Positions 18,018 to 25,979 of a DNA stretch of 64,000 nt are shown here, in pieces. A program made the position numbers and the translations under genes. Positions within the stretch are counted from its first letter, which is position 1. Each line of letters begins with the position of its first letter. The stretch comes from Streptomyces sp. CB01580 (lineage in GTDB: Bacteria; Actinomycetota; Actinomycetes; Streptomycetales; Streptomycetaceae), in contig NZ_LIXJ01000002.1 of NCBI RefSeq assembly GCF_001905795.1, forward strand, positions 393,834 through 457,833. The letters run 5' to 3'. The notes below the pieces were generated by a model that was given only the letters and a program-made list of their open reading frames with translations, did not search any database and had not been told where the DNA came from.

Positions 18018-19523
18018 GTGGAAGCCACACGCGGGACGACACGCGCCTGCATCGGGACGGCCGCGGCCGTCGCCCTGACGTGCGGGCTTCCCGCGTTGCG
18101 GCCGGGGGCCGGGACACCGTGGGTCACCCTCGGACTGCTCACCGGCCTCTATCTCGTCTGTGAACTACCGGGGCGCTGGCCGCTCCTGGGCTCTGTGCCG
18201 ATCAGCGCCGGGTCGTTCTTCCCGTTGCTGCTGGCAGGAGCTTTTCTGCTGCCACCCGCCGCGGCGGCCCTGGTCGCCGTCCCCGGCTCGCTGGCCGGCC
18301 GGGCGGAGGATCCGCCCGCCACGGCCCGGCGCGTCTGGCGGGCCGCGCAGCTCGCCGTCACGGTCTGGGTGGCCTCGACCGTCCACGTCCTGCTCGGCGG
18401 CCGGGCCGCGCTCGGCGGCACCGCAGCCGGTGGCGACCGGCTCCCCGACTTCCCGTACGCCCTGGTGCCGGCCTGCGCCGCCGCCCTGGTCTTCAGCCTC
18501 GTGCTGACCGCGCTGGACGGTTCGATCCTGGCCGTGGCCGAACGGGTGCCGGTCCGGCGCGCCTGGAACGGACTGCTGTCCCGCGCGCTGGGGCCGCACC
18601 TGGTGCACGGGCTCGCCGGGCTGATGATGGCCGTGCTGTGGCGCGGCCCGTACGGACCGCCCTCCGCCCTCATCGTGCTGCTGCCGATGTACATCTCGTG
18701 CTGGGTCTTCGCCCAGTCCCACCGTGAGCACGCCGCCCACCGCGCCACCATCCGGGCCCTGGTGCAGGCCGTCGACATCAAGGACACCTACACCCGGGGC
18801 CACAGCGAACGGGTGGGCCACGCGTCCGTCCTCATCGCCCGCGAACTGGGCATGGACCGGGGCCGCCTGGAGGTCCTGCGGTTCGCCGGCATCCTGCACG
18901 ACGTCGGCAAGCTCGGTGTGCCGACCCGGGTGCTCCGCAAGGACGGACCGCTCACCCCGCAGGAGCGGCGGGTGATCGAACTGCATCCGGAGTACGGGCA
19001 CGAGATCGTCCGGGGGATCGGCTTCCTCGACGAGGCGCGGGCCGCGATCCTGCACCACCACGAACGGCTGGACGGCAGCGGATATCCGTACGGTCTCAGC
19101 GGGCGGGAGATCCCCGAGTTCGCCCGGGTCGTCGCGGTGGCCGACGCCTTCGACGCGATGACGTCGACCAGGTCCTACCGGCGCGGACGGCCGGTGCACG
19201 CGGCGCTCGCGGAACTGAAGCGGTGCGCGGGCACGCAGTTCGACCCGCGGATGGTGCGGGCGCTGGTGCGCGCCCTGGACCGGCACGGCTGGCCGGGGAC
19301 CCCGGCGGTGACGGCGGACGAGACCGTTCCGCGGCCCCGGAGTGCCGGGGCGGAGGCCCCCGGCACGGTCGACGCCGGAACGCCGCTTCCGCCCTCCCCG
19401 AGGCACGGAACGGACGCGCGACACGGGCCGGACGGGCCGCGTGCGCCGGAACGGCCCGGTGCGTCCCACGGGGCGGCACCCGCCGTCCCCGGTCCGCCAC
19501 GGACCGCGGACCGTACGCGGTGA
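18018..19523 (+). CDS. Membrane HD-GYP domain protein, probable c-di-GMP phosphodiesterase
   Basis: This 501-residue protein has five to six hydrophobic segments (residues about 10-225), then an HD-GYP domain. The HD dyad is His294-Asp295 (ILHDVGK). The second motif is HHHERLDGSGYP, ending at about residue 356. All metal- and GYP-loop residues that I can check are present, so hydrolysis of c-di-GMP is plausible. The C-terminal 80 residues are Pro/Gly/Arg-rich and probably disordered. The start is GTG 18018 with GAGGGG about 11 bases upstream; a 14-bp palindrome (CTCCATCGATGGAG, 17985-17998) sits just before. Its stop overlaps the next gene (GTGA). Confidence 0.85.
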   Translation: MEATRGTTRACIGTAAAVALTCGLPALRPGAGTPWVTLGLLTGLYLVCELPGRWPLLGSVPISAGSFFPLLLAGAFLLPPAAAALVAVPGSLAGRAEDPPATARRVWRAAQLAVTVWVASTVHVLLGGRAALGGTAAGGDRLPDFPYALVPACAAALVFSLVLTALDGSILAVAERVPVRRAWNGLLSRALGPHLVHGLAGLMMAVLWRGPYGPPSALIVLLPMYISCWVFAQSHREHAAHRATIRALVQAVDIKDTYTRGHSERVGHASVLIARELGMDRGRLEVLRFAGILHDVGKLGVPTRVLRKDGPLTPQERRVIELHPEYGHEIVRGIGFLDEARAAILHHHERLDGSGYPYGLSGREIPEFARVVAVADAFDAMTSTRSYRRGRPVHAALAELKRCAGTQFDPRMVRALVRALDRHGWPGTPAVTADETVPRPRSAGAEAPGTVDAGTPLPPSPRHGTDARHGPDGPRAPERPGASHGAAPAVPGPPRTADRTR

Positions 19524-20833
19524 TCCGCGCCCGAGTCCGGACCCGCGCCCGGCCCGGCGCGGTGCCGCCCGCCGTGCTCGCCGTCCGCGCCGCCGCCGGG
19601 CTCCTGGCCCTCGGCGGCCTCGGCCACACGCTCTGGGCCGGAGTCCACGACCCCGGCACGGCTCTCGCCTTCGGGCTGCTGATCGCCGTCGGTGAGCTGG
19701 CCCGCTGGGGCGCGCTGCCCGGCGAGCGCGAGCCCGCACCGCTCGGGGCCGCCGGCGCGCTGGCGTACGCCCTCCTCGGCCGGGTCGGCGGCGAACCGGC
19801 CGGGCACGACGTCCTCCAGGTGATCGCCGTGCTCCTCGCGGCGCAGCTCGTCGCCTGCGTGCCGCATCTGGCGCGCGGCAGTGCGCCGACGCCCGACCGG
19901 GTCGCCCGCCGCGTCCTGACCGTCGCCTTCGCCGCCGTGTGCTTCCAGCCGCTGCACGGCTCGGCGCACGCGGCGGGCCGGTTCGGCGAGGGGCCCTACC
20001 ACGTGCTCCTCCCGCTGCTGCTCCTCGTCCTGACCGGGCTGTGCGACGCCGTGCTCGCCGCCCTGCTGGCGCGCTCGCGGTCCGTCCCGTACGGCCGCCG
20101 GGGCGCGGTCGGCGCTCCCGCCCCGTACGGGCCGCTGCTCCGCGACGAGCTCCGGGGGCTCGTCGGCATCGGCTCGGCGGTCTGCGCGACCGGTGTCGTG
20201 ATGGCCCTCGGGGTCGCGGTCGCCGGGCTGTGGGCGCTGCCCGTGCTGTGTGTGCCGCTGCTGCTGACCCAGGTCGCGTTCCGCAGGTTCGTCGCGGTGC
20301 GCACCACCTACCGGCAGACGATCACCTCGCTCGCCCGCTCCACCGAGATCGCCGGACACACCCGGCCGGGGCATGCCCGCAGGGTCGCGGAGCTCTCCGT
20401 CGCCGTCGGCCGCGAGCTGGGCCTGTCCGGGAACCGGCTGCTGGTGCTGGAGTACGCGGCACTGATGCACGACATCGGCCAGCTCTCGCTCGTCGATCCG
20501 GTCCCGGACGGGGCCACCGCCACCCTGCCCGCCGCCGAGCAGCACCGCATCGCGCTGCTCGGCGGGGCGGTCGTCCGGCAGACCGGCGTGGACGGAGAGG
20601 TGGCGGTCGTGGTGGAACGGCAGGCCGACCCCTACCGCGAGCAGCCGTTGTCCGCCAGGATCGTCCGGGCGGTCAACGCATACGACGACCTGTCCGGGGA
20701 AGGTCTCATCGGGCCGCTCGGCGCGCTGGAACAACTCAGGCTCGGTACCGGGCACGACTACCAGCCCGAGGTCGTGGAATCGCTGGCCCGTGTTCTGGCC
20801 CGGGGCGGTCTGGTTCCCGTCCCGTCCGGGTAA
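19520..20833 (+). CDS. Membrane HD-domain protein lacking the GYP motif
   Basis: This 437-residue protein has a long hydrophobic N-terminal half (about six helices) followed by a degenerate HD domain. His317-Asp318 are kept (ALMHDIGQL), but the lysine after HDxGK is replaced by Gln. The HHExxDGxGYP motif is absent; that region reads VVVERQADPYREQPLSARIV. It is probably a pseudo-enzyme or a binding partner of the preceding HD-GYP protein. GTG 19520 overlaps the previous stop, so expression is coupled. The pair lies directly behind sigR-rsrA. Confidence 0.8.
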   Translation: MIRARVRTRARPGAVPPAVLAVRAAAGLLALGGLGHTLWAGVHDPGTALAFGLLIAVGELARWGALPGEREPAPLGAAGALAYALLGRVGGEPAGHDVLQVIAVLLAAQLVACVPHLARGSAPTPDRVARRVLTVAFAAVCFQPLHGSAHAAGRFGEGPYHVLLPLLLLVLTGLCDAVLAALLARSRSVPYGRRGAVGAPAPYGPLLRDELRGLVGIGSAVCATGVVMALGVAVAGLWALPVLCVPLLLTQVAFRRFVAVRTTYRQTITSLARSTEIAGHTRPGHARRVAELSVAVGRELGLSGNRLLVLEYAALMHDIGQLSLVDPVPDGATATLPAAEQHRIALLGGAVVRQTGVDGEVAVVVERQADPYREQPLSARIVRAVNAYDDLSGEGLIGPLGALEQLRLGTGHDYQPEVVESLARVLARGGLVPVPSG

Positions 20834-20929
20834 CCCATGGGTAATGAGCGGGCGTCCGGCCCGGCATGGTTGGATGCGAAGAGGGAGCGGAAAACGAGGG
20901 CGTGCTCTCACTCGGGACGGGCGGGAATC

Positions 20930-21922
20930 GTGAGGATCTTCGGGAAGGTACGGCATCGGCCCTCCGCCTCTTGGCGGCAGGCCACGGACCGCGCGTTCAC
21001 GCTGATCGGCGACGGCCGGTACGAGGACGCGGGCGCGCTGCTGACACGCGCGGCGGACCTGGAGCCCTGGCTCTCGGAGTCGTGGTTCAACCTGGCACTG
21101 CTGCACAAGTTCCGGCACGACTGGGAACAGGCGAGGGCCGCCGGTCTGCGGGCCGTCGCGCTGCTCGACAAGGACTCCGGCGCTCCCGACTGGTGGAACG
21201 TCGGGATCGCCGCCACCGCGCTCCAGGACTGGCCGCTGGCCCGCCGCGCCTGGCAGGCGTACGGCCTGAAGGTGCCGGGTGCCGGCCAGCACACGTCGGC
21301 GGCGGGCAGCGAGCCCGTCGGCATGGAGCTGGGCAGCGCCGCGGTACGGCTGTCGCCGGAGGGCGAGGCCGAGGTGGTGTGGGGGCGCAGGCTCGATCCG
21401 GCCAGGATGGAGGTGCTCTCCATCCCGCTGCCGTCGTCCGGCCGCCGCTGGGGCGAGGTCGTCCTCCACGACGGTGTGCCGAACGGGGAGCGGGTGACCG
21501 CCGCCGGGCCCGCGTATCCGGTCTTCGACGAGATCGAGCTGTGGGCGCCGTCGCCCGTTCCCACCTGGGTGGTGCTGCTGGAGGCGGCCACGGAGGCGGA
21601 CCGGGACGCGCTGGAGCGGCTGGCGTCCGACGCCGGGTTCGCCGCGGAGGACTGGTCGTCGTCCGTGCGCCTGCTGTGCCGGGCCTGTTCCGAGAGCCGG
21701 ATGGAGAGCGACGAGGGCGACGGCGACCACCTGGACCCGCACGACCACAGCGAGCCGGGGCACCCGGGCCCGCTGGGGCACCGCACGGCCGGTGAGCTGT
21801 GGGTGCCGGAGCGGGAGTGCGGGATAGCCGCCCCGGCCGGGCTGGTGCGCGGGCTGCTGGACGGCTGGGTCGCGGACAGCCCGGACAGCCGCGAGTGGCG
21901 GGATCTCGAAGAAGTCTGCTGA
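20930..21922 (+). CDS. TPR-containing hypothetical protein
   Basis: This 330-residue soluble protein has tetratricopeptide-like helices in the first 110 residues (AFTLIGDGRYEDAGALLTRA, WFNLALLHKFRHDWEQARAA). A less familiar domain follows, with WGRRLDPARMEVLSIPLPSS and a His/Asp/Gly-rich stretch near the C-terminus. The start is GTG 20930 with GGGCGGGA just upstream; the frame is open further back, but the conserved block begins VRIFGKVRHRPSASW. It precedes def. Function unknown. Confidence 0.75.
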   Translation: MRIFGKVRHRPSASWRQATDRAFTLIGDGRYEDAGALLTRAADLEPWLSESWFNLALLHKFRHDWEQARAAGLRAVALLDKDSGAPDWWNVGIAATALQDWPLARRAWQAYGLKVPGAGQHTSAAGSEPVGMELGSAAVRLSPEGEAEVVWGRRLDPARMEVLSIPLPSSGRRWGEVVLHDGVPNGERVTAAGPAYPVFDEIELWAPSPVPTWVVLLEAATEADRDALERLASDAGFAAEDWSSSVRLLCRACSESRMESDEGDGDHLDPHDHSEPGHPGPLGHRTAGELWVPERECGIAAPAGLVRGLLDGWVADSPDSREWRDLEEVC

Positions 21923-22038
21923 CCGGTGCCCGTAGGCTGTACGGGCACCGTCGCGGTGCCCGGGTGCTCGGGGCCCGGACGCCACGGATGGTTTCGGATG
22001 CCCGGGTTTCAGGTTTTTGAGGAAGGCGTACGGCGGAC

Positions 22039-22677
22039 ATGGCGCAGCAGGAGACGGACGAGCGGATCAGCGCCGACGACGAGGAATTCGTCGTCGACAC
22101 CGAGGACTGCGAGGAGCGTGAGACGGCGCATCGCGAGCGCGGCACCTCCCGTCCGATCACGGTCGTGGGCAACCCGGTGCTGCACAAGGAGTGCAAGGAC
22201 GTCACCGAGTTCGACGACGACCTGGCCCGGCTGATCGACGACATGTTCGCCAGCCAGCGGACCGCGGAGGGCGTGGGCCTGGCCGCCAACCAGATCGGCG
22301 TCGACCTGAAGGTCTTCGTCTACGACTGCCCCGACGACGAGGGCGTGCGGCACGTGGGCGCCGTCTGCAACCCCGTGCTGGAGGAGCTGGCGCCCGAGGA
22401 CCGGGTGCTGGACGATTCCAACGAGGGCTGCCTCTCCGTGCCCACGGCGTACGCCCCGCTGGCCCGCCCGGACTACGCGGTGGTCCGGGGACAGGACGCC
22501 GAGGGCAACCCGATCAAGGTGCGGGGCACCGGCTACTTCGCCCGTTGCCTGCAGCACGAGACGGACCACCTGTACGGATACCTGTACATCGACCGGCTGT
22601 CCAAGCGCGACCGCAAGGACGCGCTGCGGCAGATGGCGGAGGGCACGCCGCGCTACGAGACCGTGCCGAACGACTGA
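22039..22677 (+). CDS. def: Peptide deformylase
   Basis: This 212-residue iron/zinc deformylase removes the N-formyl group from nascent proteins. All three motifs are intact: [18 protein letters not shown] and QHETDH. An acidic N-terminal extension of about 38 residues ([14 protein letters not shown]) precedes the usual start of the fold; it is common in Streptomyces paralogues. Bacteria of this genus often carry several def genes. A strong terminator follows 21 bases after the stop. Confidence 0.95.
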   Translation: MAQQETDERISADDEEFVVDTEDCEERETAHRERGTSRPITVVGNPVLHKECKDVTEFDDDLARLIDDMFASQRTAEGVGLAANQIGVDLKVFVYDCPDDEGVRHVGAVCNPVLEELAPEDRVLDDSNEGCLSVPTAYAPLARPDYAVVRGQDAEGNPIKVRGTGYFARCLQHETDHLYGYLYIDRLSKRDRKDALRQMAEGTPRYETVPND

Positions 22678-22698
22678 GAGCGCTGATCACGGTCCACC

Positions 22699-22741
22699 GG
22701 TGGGCCCGGTTCCTCCCGCTCACGGAGGAACCGGGCCCACC
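22699..22741 (+). terminator. Terminator hairpin after def
   Basis: A perfect 18-bp stem (GGTGGGCCCGGTTCCTCC with its complement) closes a 7-base loop. Confidence 0.88.
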
Positions 22742-22864
22742 GCGTTCCGCGCTCACCGGGTCGTCAACTTCCTGTCATCCAAGGGTGGTTGACGCGCGTC
22801 GACTCCTCCGACAGGCTCTCTGACCACATCCTCATCACGCCTTCGCAGCGACAGGGAGCCCTTC

Positions 22865-23602
22865 ATGCTCAGACGCACCGCACGACTCCTGCTCGGTTTT
22901 GTCATGACCATGGCTTTCGCGTGGAGTGGGGCCGTGGTCACCGCGGGCACCGCGCAGGCGGACGGCTGCTACACCTGGACCCGCACGCTGTCCCCGGGCG
23001 CCACCGGCAACGACGTCGTCCAGCTCCAGATCCGGGTGGCCGGCTACCCCGGGTACAACTCCGTACTCGCCATCGACGGCTCCTACGGCCCGGCGACCAC
23101 CGCCGCCGTCAAGCGCTTCCAGGCCGCTTACGGCCTGGCGGCCGACGGCATCGCGGGCCCGGCCACCCAGGCCAAGATCTACGAGCTGCAGGGCAACGAC
23201 TGCACCCCGGCCCACTTCACGTACGCCGAACTCAACCAGTGCAACAGCACCTGGGCGGGCGGTGCCGTGGCGGCGGGCACGGCGAAGGCGAACGCGCTGA
23301 GCACCATGTGGAAGCTGGAGGCGCTGCGGCACGCGCTCGGAGACCAGTCGATCCGGGTCACCAGCGGCTTCCGGTCCCAGACCTGCAACAGCGCGGTCGG
23401 CGGCGCCGCCAACAGCCGTCACATGTACGGGGACGCGGCAGATCTCGGCGCGGGCCCGCACTCCCTGTGCACCCTCGCCAAGCAGGCCCGCAACCACGGC
23501 TTCAACGGGATCCTCGGCCCGGGCTACCCGGGCCACGGCGACCACATCCACGTCAACCAGGGCCCCAGCCACTACTGGTCGGCCCCGAACTGCGGCGTCT
23601 GA
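22865..23602 (+). CDS. Secreted peptidoglycan-binding M15 DD-carboxypeptidase
   Basis: This 245-residue exported zinc peptidase has a signal peptide at residues 1-32 (MLRRTARLLLGFVMT through ending GTAQA). A PG_binding_1 domain follows (LSPGATGNDVVQLQI, RFQAAYGLAADGIAGPATQ), then an M15 catalytic domain. The zinc ligands are in SRHMYGDAADL (His, Asp) and GHGDHIHVNQG (His). The architecture matches the Streptomyces albus G zinc DD-carboxypeptidase, which trims D-Ala from cell-wall stem peptides. The start is ATG 22865, with AGGGAG 8 bases upstream. Confidence 0.92.
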   Translation: MLRRTARLLLGFVMTMAFAWSGAVVTAGTAQADGCYTWTRTLSPGATGNDVVQLQIRVAGYPGYNSVLAIDGSYGPATTAAVKRFQAAYGLAADGIAGPATQAKIYELQGNDCTPAHFTYAELNQCNSTWAGGAVAAGTAKANALSTMWKLEALRHALGDQSIRVTSGFRSQTCNSAVGGAANSRHMYGDAADLGAGPHSLCTLAKQARNHGFNGILGPGYPGHGDHIHVNQGPSHYWSAPNCGV

Positions 23603-23668
23603 CCCCGGCCCCGGCCCGGGCGCCCGCCGGGGCGTCCGGCCCGGAGCGCGACCGACGGCCGTCCCGGG

Positions 23669-24646
23669 TCAGGCGGCCGTCCCGGAGCGGGCGGCCGAGC
23701 CGCGGAAGGTGCGGCGATAGGCGTGCGGGGTGGTGCCCAGCGACCGGACGAACTGATGGCGCAGCGCCGCCGCCGTCCCGAAGCCGGTGCGCCCGGCGAT
23801 CGTGTCCACCGTCTCGTCGGACGTCTCCAGCAGGTGCTGGGCCAGCAGTACCCGCTGACGCAGCAGCCAGCGGTACGGCGTCGTGCCGGTCTCCTGCTGG
23901 AAGCGGCGGGCGAAGGTGCGCGGTGACATGTGCGCCTGCGCCGCCAGCTGGTCGACCGTCATCTCCTGGTCGAGGTGGCGCTCCATCCACACCAGCGTCT
24001 CCCCGACCGTGTCGCAGCGGGTGCGCGGCAACGGCCGCTCTATGTACTGCGCCTGGCCGCCGTCCCGGTGGGGCGGCACCACCATGCGGCGGGCGATCGC
24101 GTTGGCGGTGTCGGAGCCGTACGCCTGCCGGACCAGGTGCAGGCAGGCGTCGATCCCGGCCGCCGTGCCCGCCGAGGTGACGACCGGGCCGTCGTCCACG
24201 TACAGCACGTCGGGCTCGACGACGGCGCGTGGAAAGCGCCGGGCCAGCTGGTCGGTGTGGCGCCAGTGGGTGGTGCAGCGGCGGCCGTCCAGCAGCCCGG
24301 CCGCACCGAGGACGAACGCGCCGGAACAGACGCTCAGCACCCGCGCGCCCCGGTCCACGGCCCGGCGCAGGGCGTCGAGGACCTCCTCGGGGTAGTCCCG
24401 GCCGCCGGAGTCGCCGGAGGCCGGCACGGCGATGAGGTCCGCCTCCTCCAGCCGGTCGAGACCGTACGGGGTGCCGATCGTGAACCCGGCGTGCGTCCGC
24501 AGCGCCGGGCCCTCGGCGGACACCACGGCGAAATCGTGGACCGGCAGGCCCTCGGCACTGCGGTCGAGGCCGAAGACCTCGCACAGCACCCCCAGTTCGA
24601 AGGGGTGGACCTCGTCGAGCAGCAGAGCGGCGACGTTGTTCAGCAT
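23669..24646 (-). CDS. nrdS: GlxA-type AraC regulator NrdS
   Basis: This 325-residue protein has an N-terminal DJ-1/PfpI-like domain (VLSVCSGAFVLGAAGLL holds the elbow Cys; RRCTTHWRH follows) and a C-terminal AraC helix-turn-helix pair (MSPRTFARRFQQETGTTPYR, IAGRTGFGTAAALRHQF). In S. coelicolor the third gene of the class Ia reductase operon is an AraC-like gene, nrdS, at this place; I infer orthology from synteny. The start ATG 24646 follows GGTGGG with little spacing. There is a 295-bp gap to nrdB, which holds a small opposite-strand reading frame. Confidence 0.82.
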   Translation of the reverse strand: MLNNVAALLLDEVHPFELGVLCEVFGLDRSAEGLPVHDFAVVSAEGPALRTHAGFTIGTPYGLDRLEEADLIAVPASGDSGGRDYPEEVLDALRRAVDRGARVLSVCSGAFVLGAAGLLDGRRCTTHWRHTDQLARRFPRAVVEPDVLYVDDGPVVTSAGTAAGIDACLHLVRQAYGSDTANAIARRMVVPPHRDGGQAQYIERPLPRTRCDTVGETLVWMERHLDQEMTVDQLAAQAHMSPRTFARRFQQETGTTPYRWLLRQRVLLAQHLLETSDETVDTIAGRTGFGTAAALRHQFVRSLGTTPHAYRRTFRGSAARSGTAA

Positions 24647-24727
24647 CCCACCAGTGTGGCAGCAAATCGATGGTGCGTGGCAGTCCTGCCACTGCCGGAG
24701 GGTGGGCGCGCGGACGAGAGTGGAACC

Positions 24728-24940
24728 ATGAACACGCTCCTGGACATCCTTGGCATTTCCGCTCTTATCGTTCTCTTCCTGCTGCCCACCCTGGCCGGAC
24801 TCGCCCGGGAACGCCGCATCGACCGCGAGCTGCGGGAGGCGGAACGGGAACGCGCGGAGGCGCCGCCGGGAACGGCGGACGCCGCGCGGCCCGTCACGGC
24901 CGCGCGGCGTCCCCACCTCAGAAGCTGGGCCCGGGTCTAG
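24728..24940 (+). CDS. Small single-pass membrane protein
   Basis: This 70-residue protein has one N-terminal hydrophobic segment (LLDILGISALIVLFLLPTLAG) and a charged, Arg/Glu-rich cytoplasmic helix (RERRIDRELREAERERAEAP). Codon third positions are G/C-rich as in real genes here. It is encoded on the strand opposite nrdB and nrdS, filling the gap between them, and its stop lies 2 bp from the nrdB stop. The ribosome site is weak. I recall similar small proteins in Streptomyces but no function. Confidence 0.6.
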   Translation: MNTLLDILGISALIVLFLLPTLAGLARERRIDRELREAERERAEAPPGTADAARPVTAARRPHLRSWARV

Positions 24941-24941
24941 G

Positions 24942-25979
24942 TCAGAAGTCCTCGTCGAGGTCGACCGAGCCCTCCACCGCCACCTGGTACGCGGACGGCC
25001 GGCGCTCGAAGAAGTTCGTCAGCTCCTGCACGCCCTGGAGCTCCATGAACGAGAACGGGTTCTCGGAGCCGTAGACCGTCGGGAAGCCGAGGCGGGCGAG
25101 GCGCTGGTCGGCCACGCACTCCAGGTACTGCCGCATGGACTCCGTGTTCATGCCAGGCAGGCCGTCACCGCACAGGTCGCGGCCGAACTGCAGCTCCGCC
25201 GCCACGGCCTCCTTCAGCATGTCGGTCACCTGCTGCTGGAGCTCGTCGTCGAAGAGGTCCGGCTCCTCCTTGCGGACGGTGTCCACGACGTCGAACGCGA
25301 AGCTCATGTGCATCGTCTCGTCACGGAACACCCAGTTGGTGCCCGTGGCGAGACCGTGCAGCAGTCCCCGCGAACGGAACCAGTAGACGTACGCGAACGC
25401 GCCGTAGAAGAACAGGCCCTCGATGCACGCCGCGAAGCAGATCAGGTTCAGCAGGAAGCGGCGGCGGTCAGCCTTCGTCTCCAGCCGGTCGATCTTCTCC
25501 ACCCCTCCTTGCCCGTCCAGGGCGGCCATCCACTTGAAGCAGAACTCGGCCTTCTCACGGATGGACGGGATGTTCTCGACCGCCGCGAACGCCGCCGCCC
25601 GGTCGTCCGGGTCGGGCAGGTAGGTGTCCAGCAGCGTCAGATAGAACTGGACGTGCACGGCCTCCTCGAACAGCTGACGGCTCAGGTACAGCCGCGCCTC
25701 GGGGGAGTTGATGTGCTTGTAGAGCGTGAGGACGAGGTTGTTCGCGACGATCGAGTCGCCCGTCGCGAAGAACGCGACCAGCCGGCCGATCATGTGCTGC
25801 TCGCCCGGCGAGAGCTTCGCGAGGTCGGCGACGTCCGAGTGGAGGTCGACCTCCTCGACGGTCCAGGTGTTCTTGATCGCGTCCCGGTAGCGCTCGTAGA
25901 AGTCCGGGTAGCGCATGGGGCGCAGGGTCAGTTCGAAGCCCGGGTCGAGCAGGTTCTTCTCGGAGTTGGTGTCGGTCAT
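24942..25979 (-). CDS. nrdB: Class Ia ribonucleotide reductase, small (beta) subunit
   Basis: This 345-residue di-iron radical subunit has ligand motifs QLFEEAVHVQFY and WVFRDETMHMSF (Glu/His pairs), with the fold expected of R2 proteins. The C-terminal tail, which binds the alpha subunit, is acidic and ends DLDEDF. The start codon overlaps the nrdA stop by one base (TAATG). It works with NrdA to make deoxyribonucleotides aerobically, independently of B12. Streptomyces also have a class II B12-dependent enzyme, which explains the B12 riboswitch on this operon. Confidence 0.94.
   Translation of the reverse strand: MTDTNSEKNLLDPGFELTLRPMRYPDFYERYRDAIKNTWTVEEVDLHSDVADLAKLSPGEQHMIGRLVAFFATGDSIVANNLVLTLYKHINSPEARLYLSRQLFEEAVHVQFYLTLLDTYLPDPDDRAAAFAAVENIPSIREKAEFCFKWMAALDGQGGVEKIDRLETKADRRRFLLNLICFAACIEGLFFYGAFAYVYWFRSRGLLHGLATGTNWVFRDETMHMSFAFDVVDTVRKEEPDLFDDELQQQVTDMLKEAVAAELQFGRDLCGDGLPGMNTESMRQYLECVADQRLARLGFPTVYGSENPFSFMELQGVQELTNFFERRPSAYQVAVEGSVDLDEDF

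Noticed and set aside
23669..24646. Intracellular DJ-1 protease function for the nrdS product
   Set aside because: The C-terminal AraC double helix-turn-helix and operon position indicate a regulator; the DJ-1-like part is the usual GlxA-type sensor domain.
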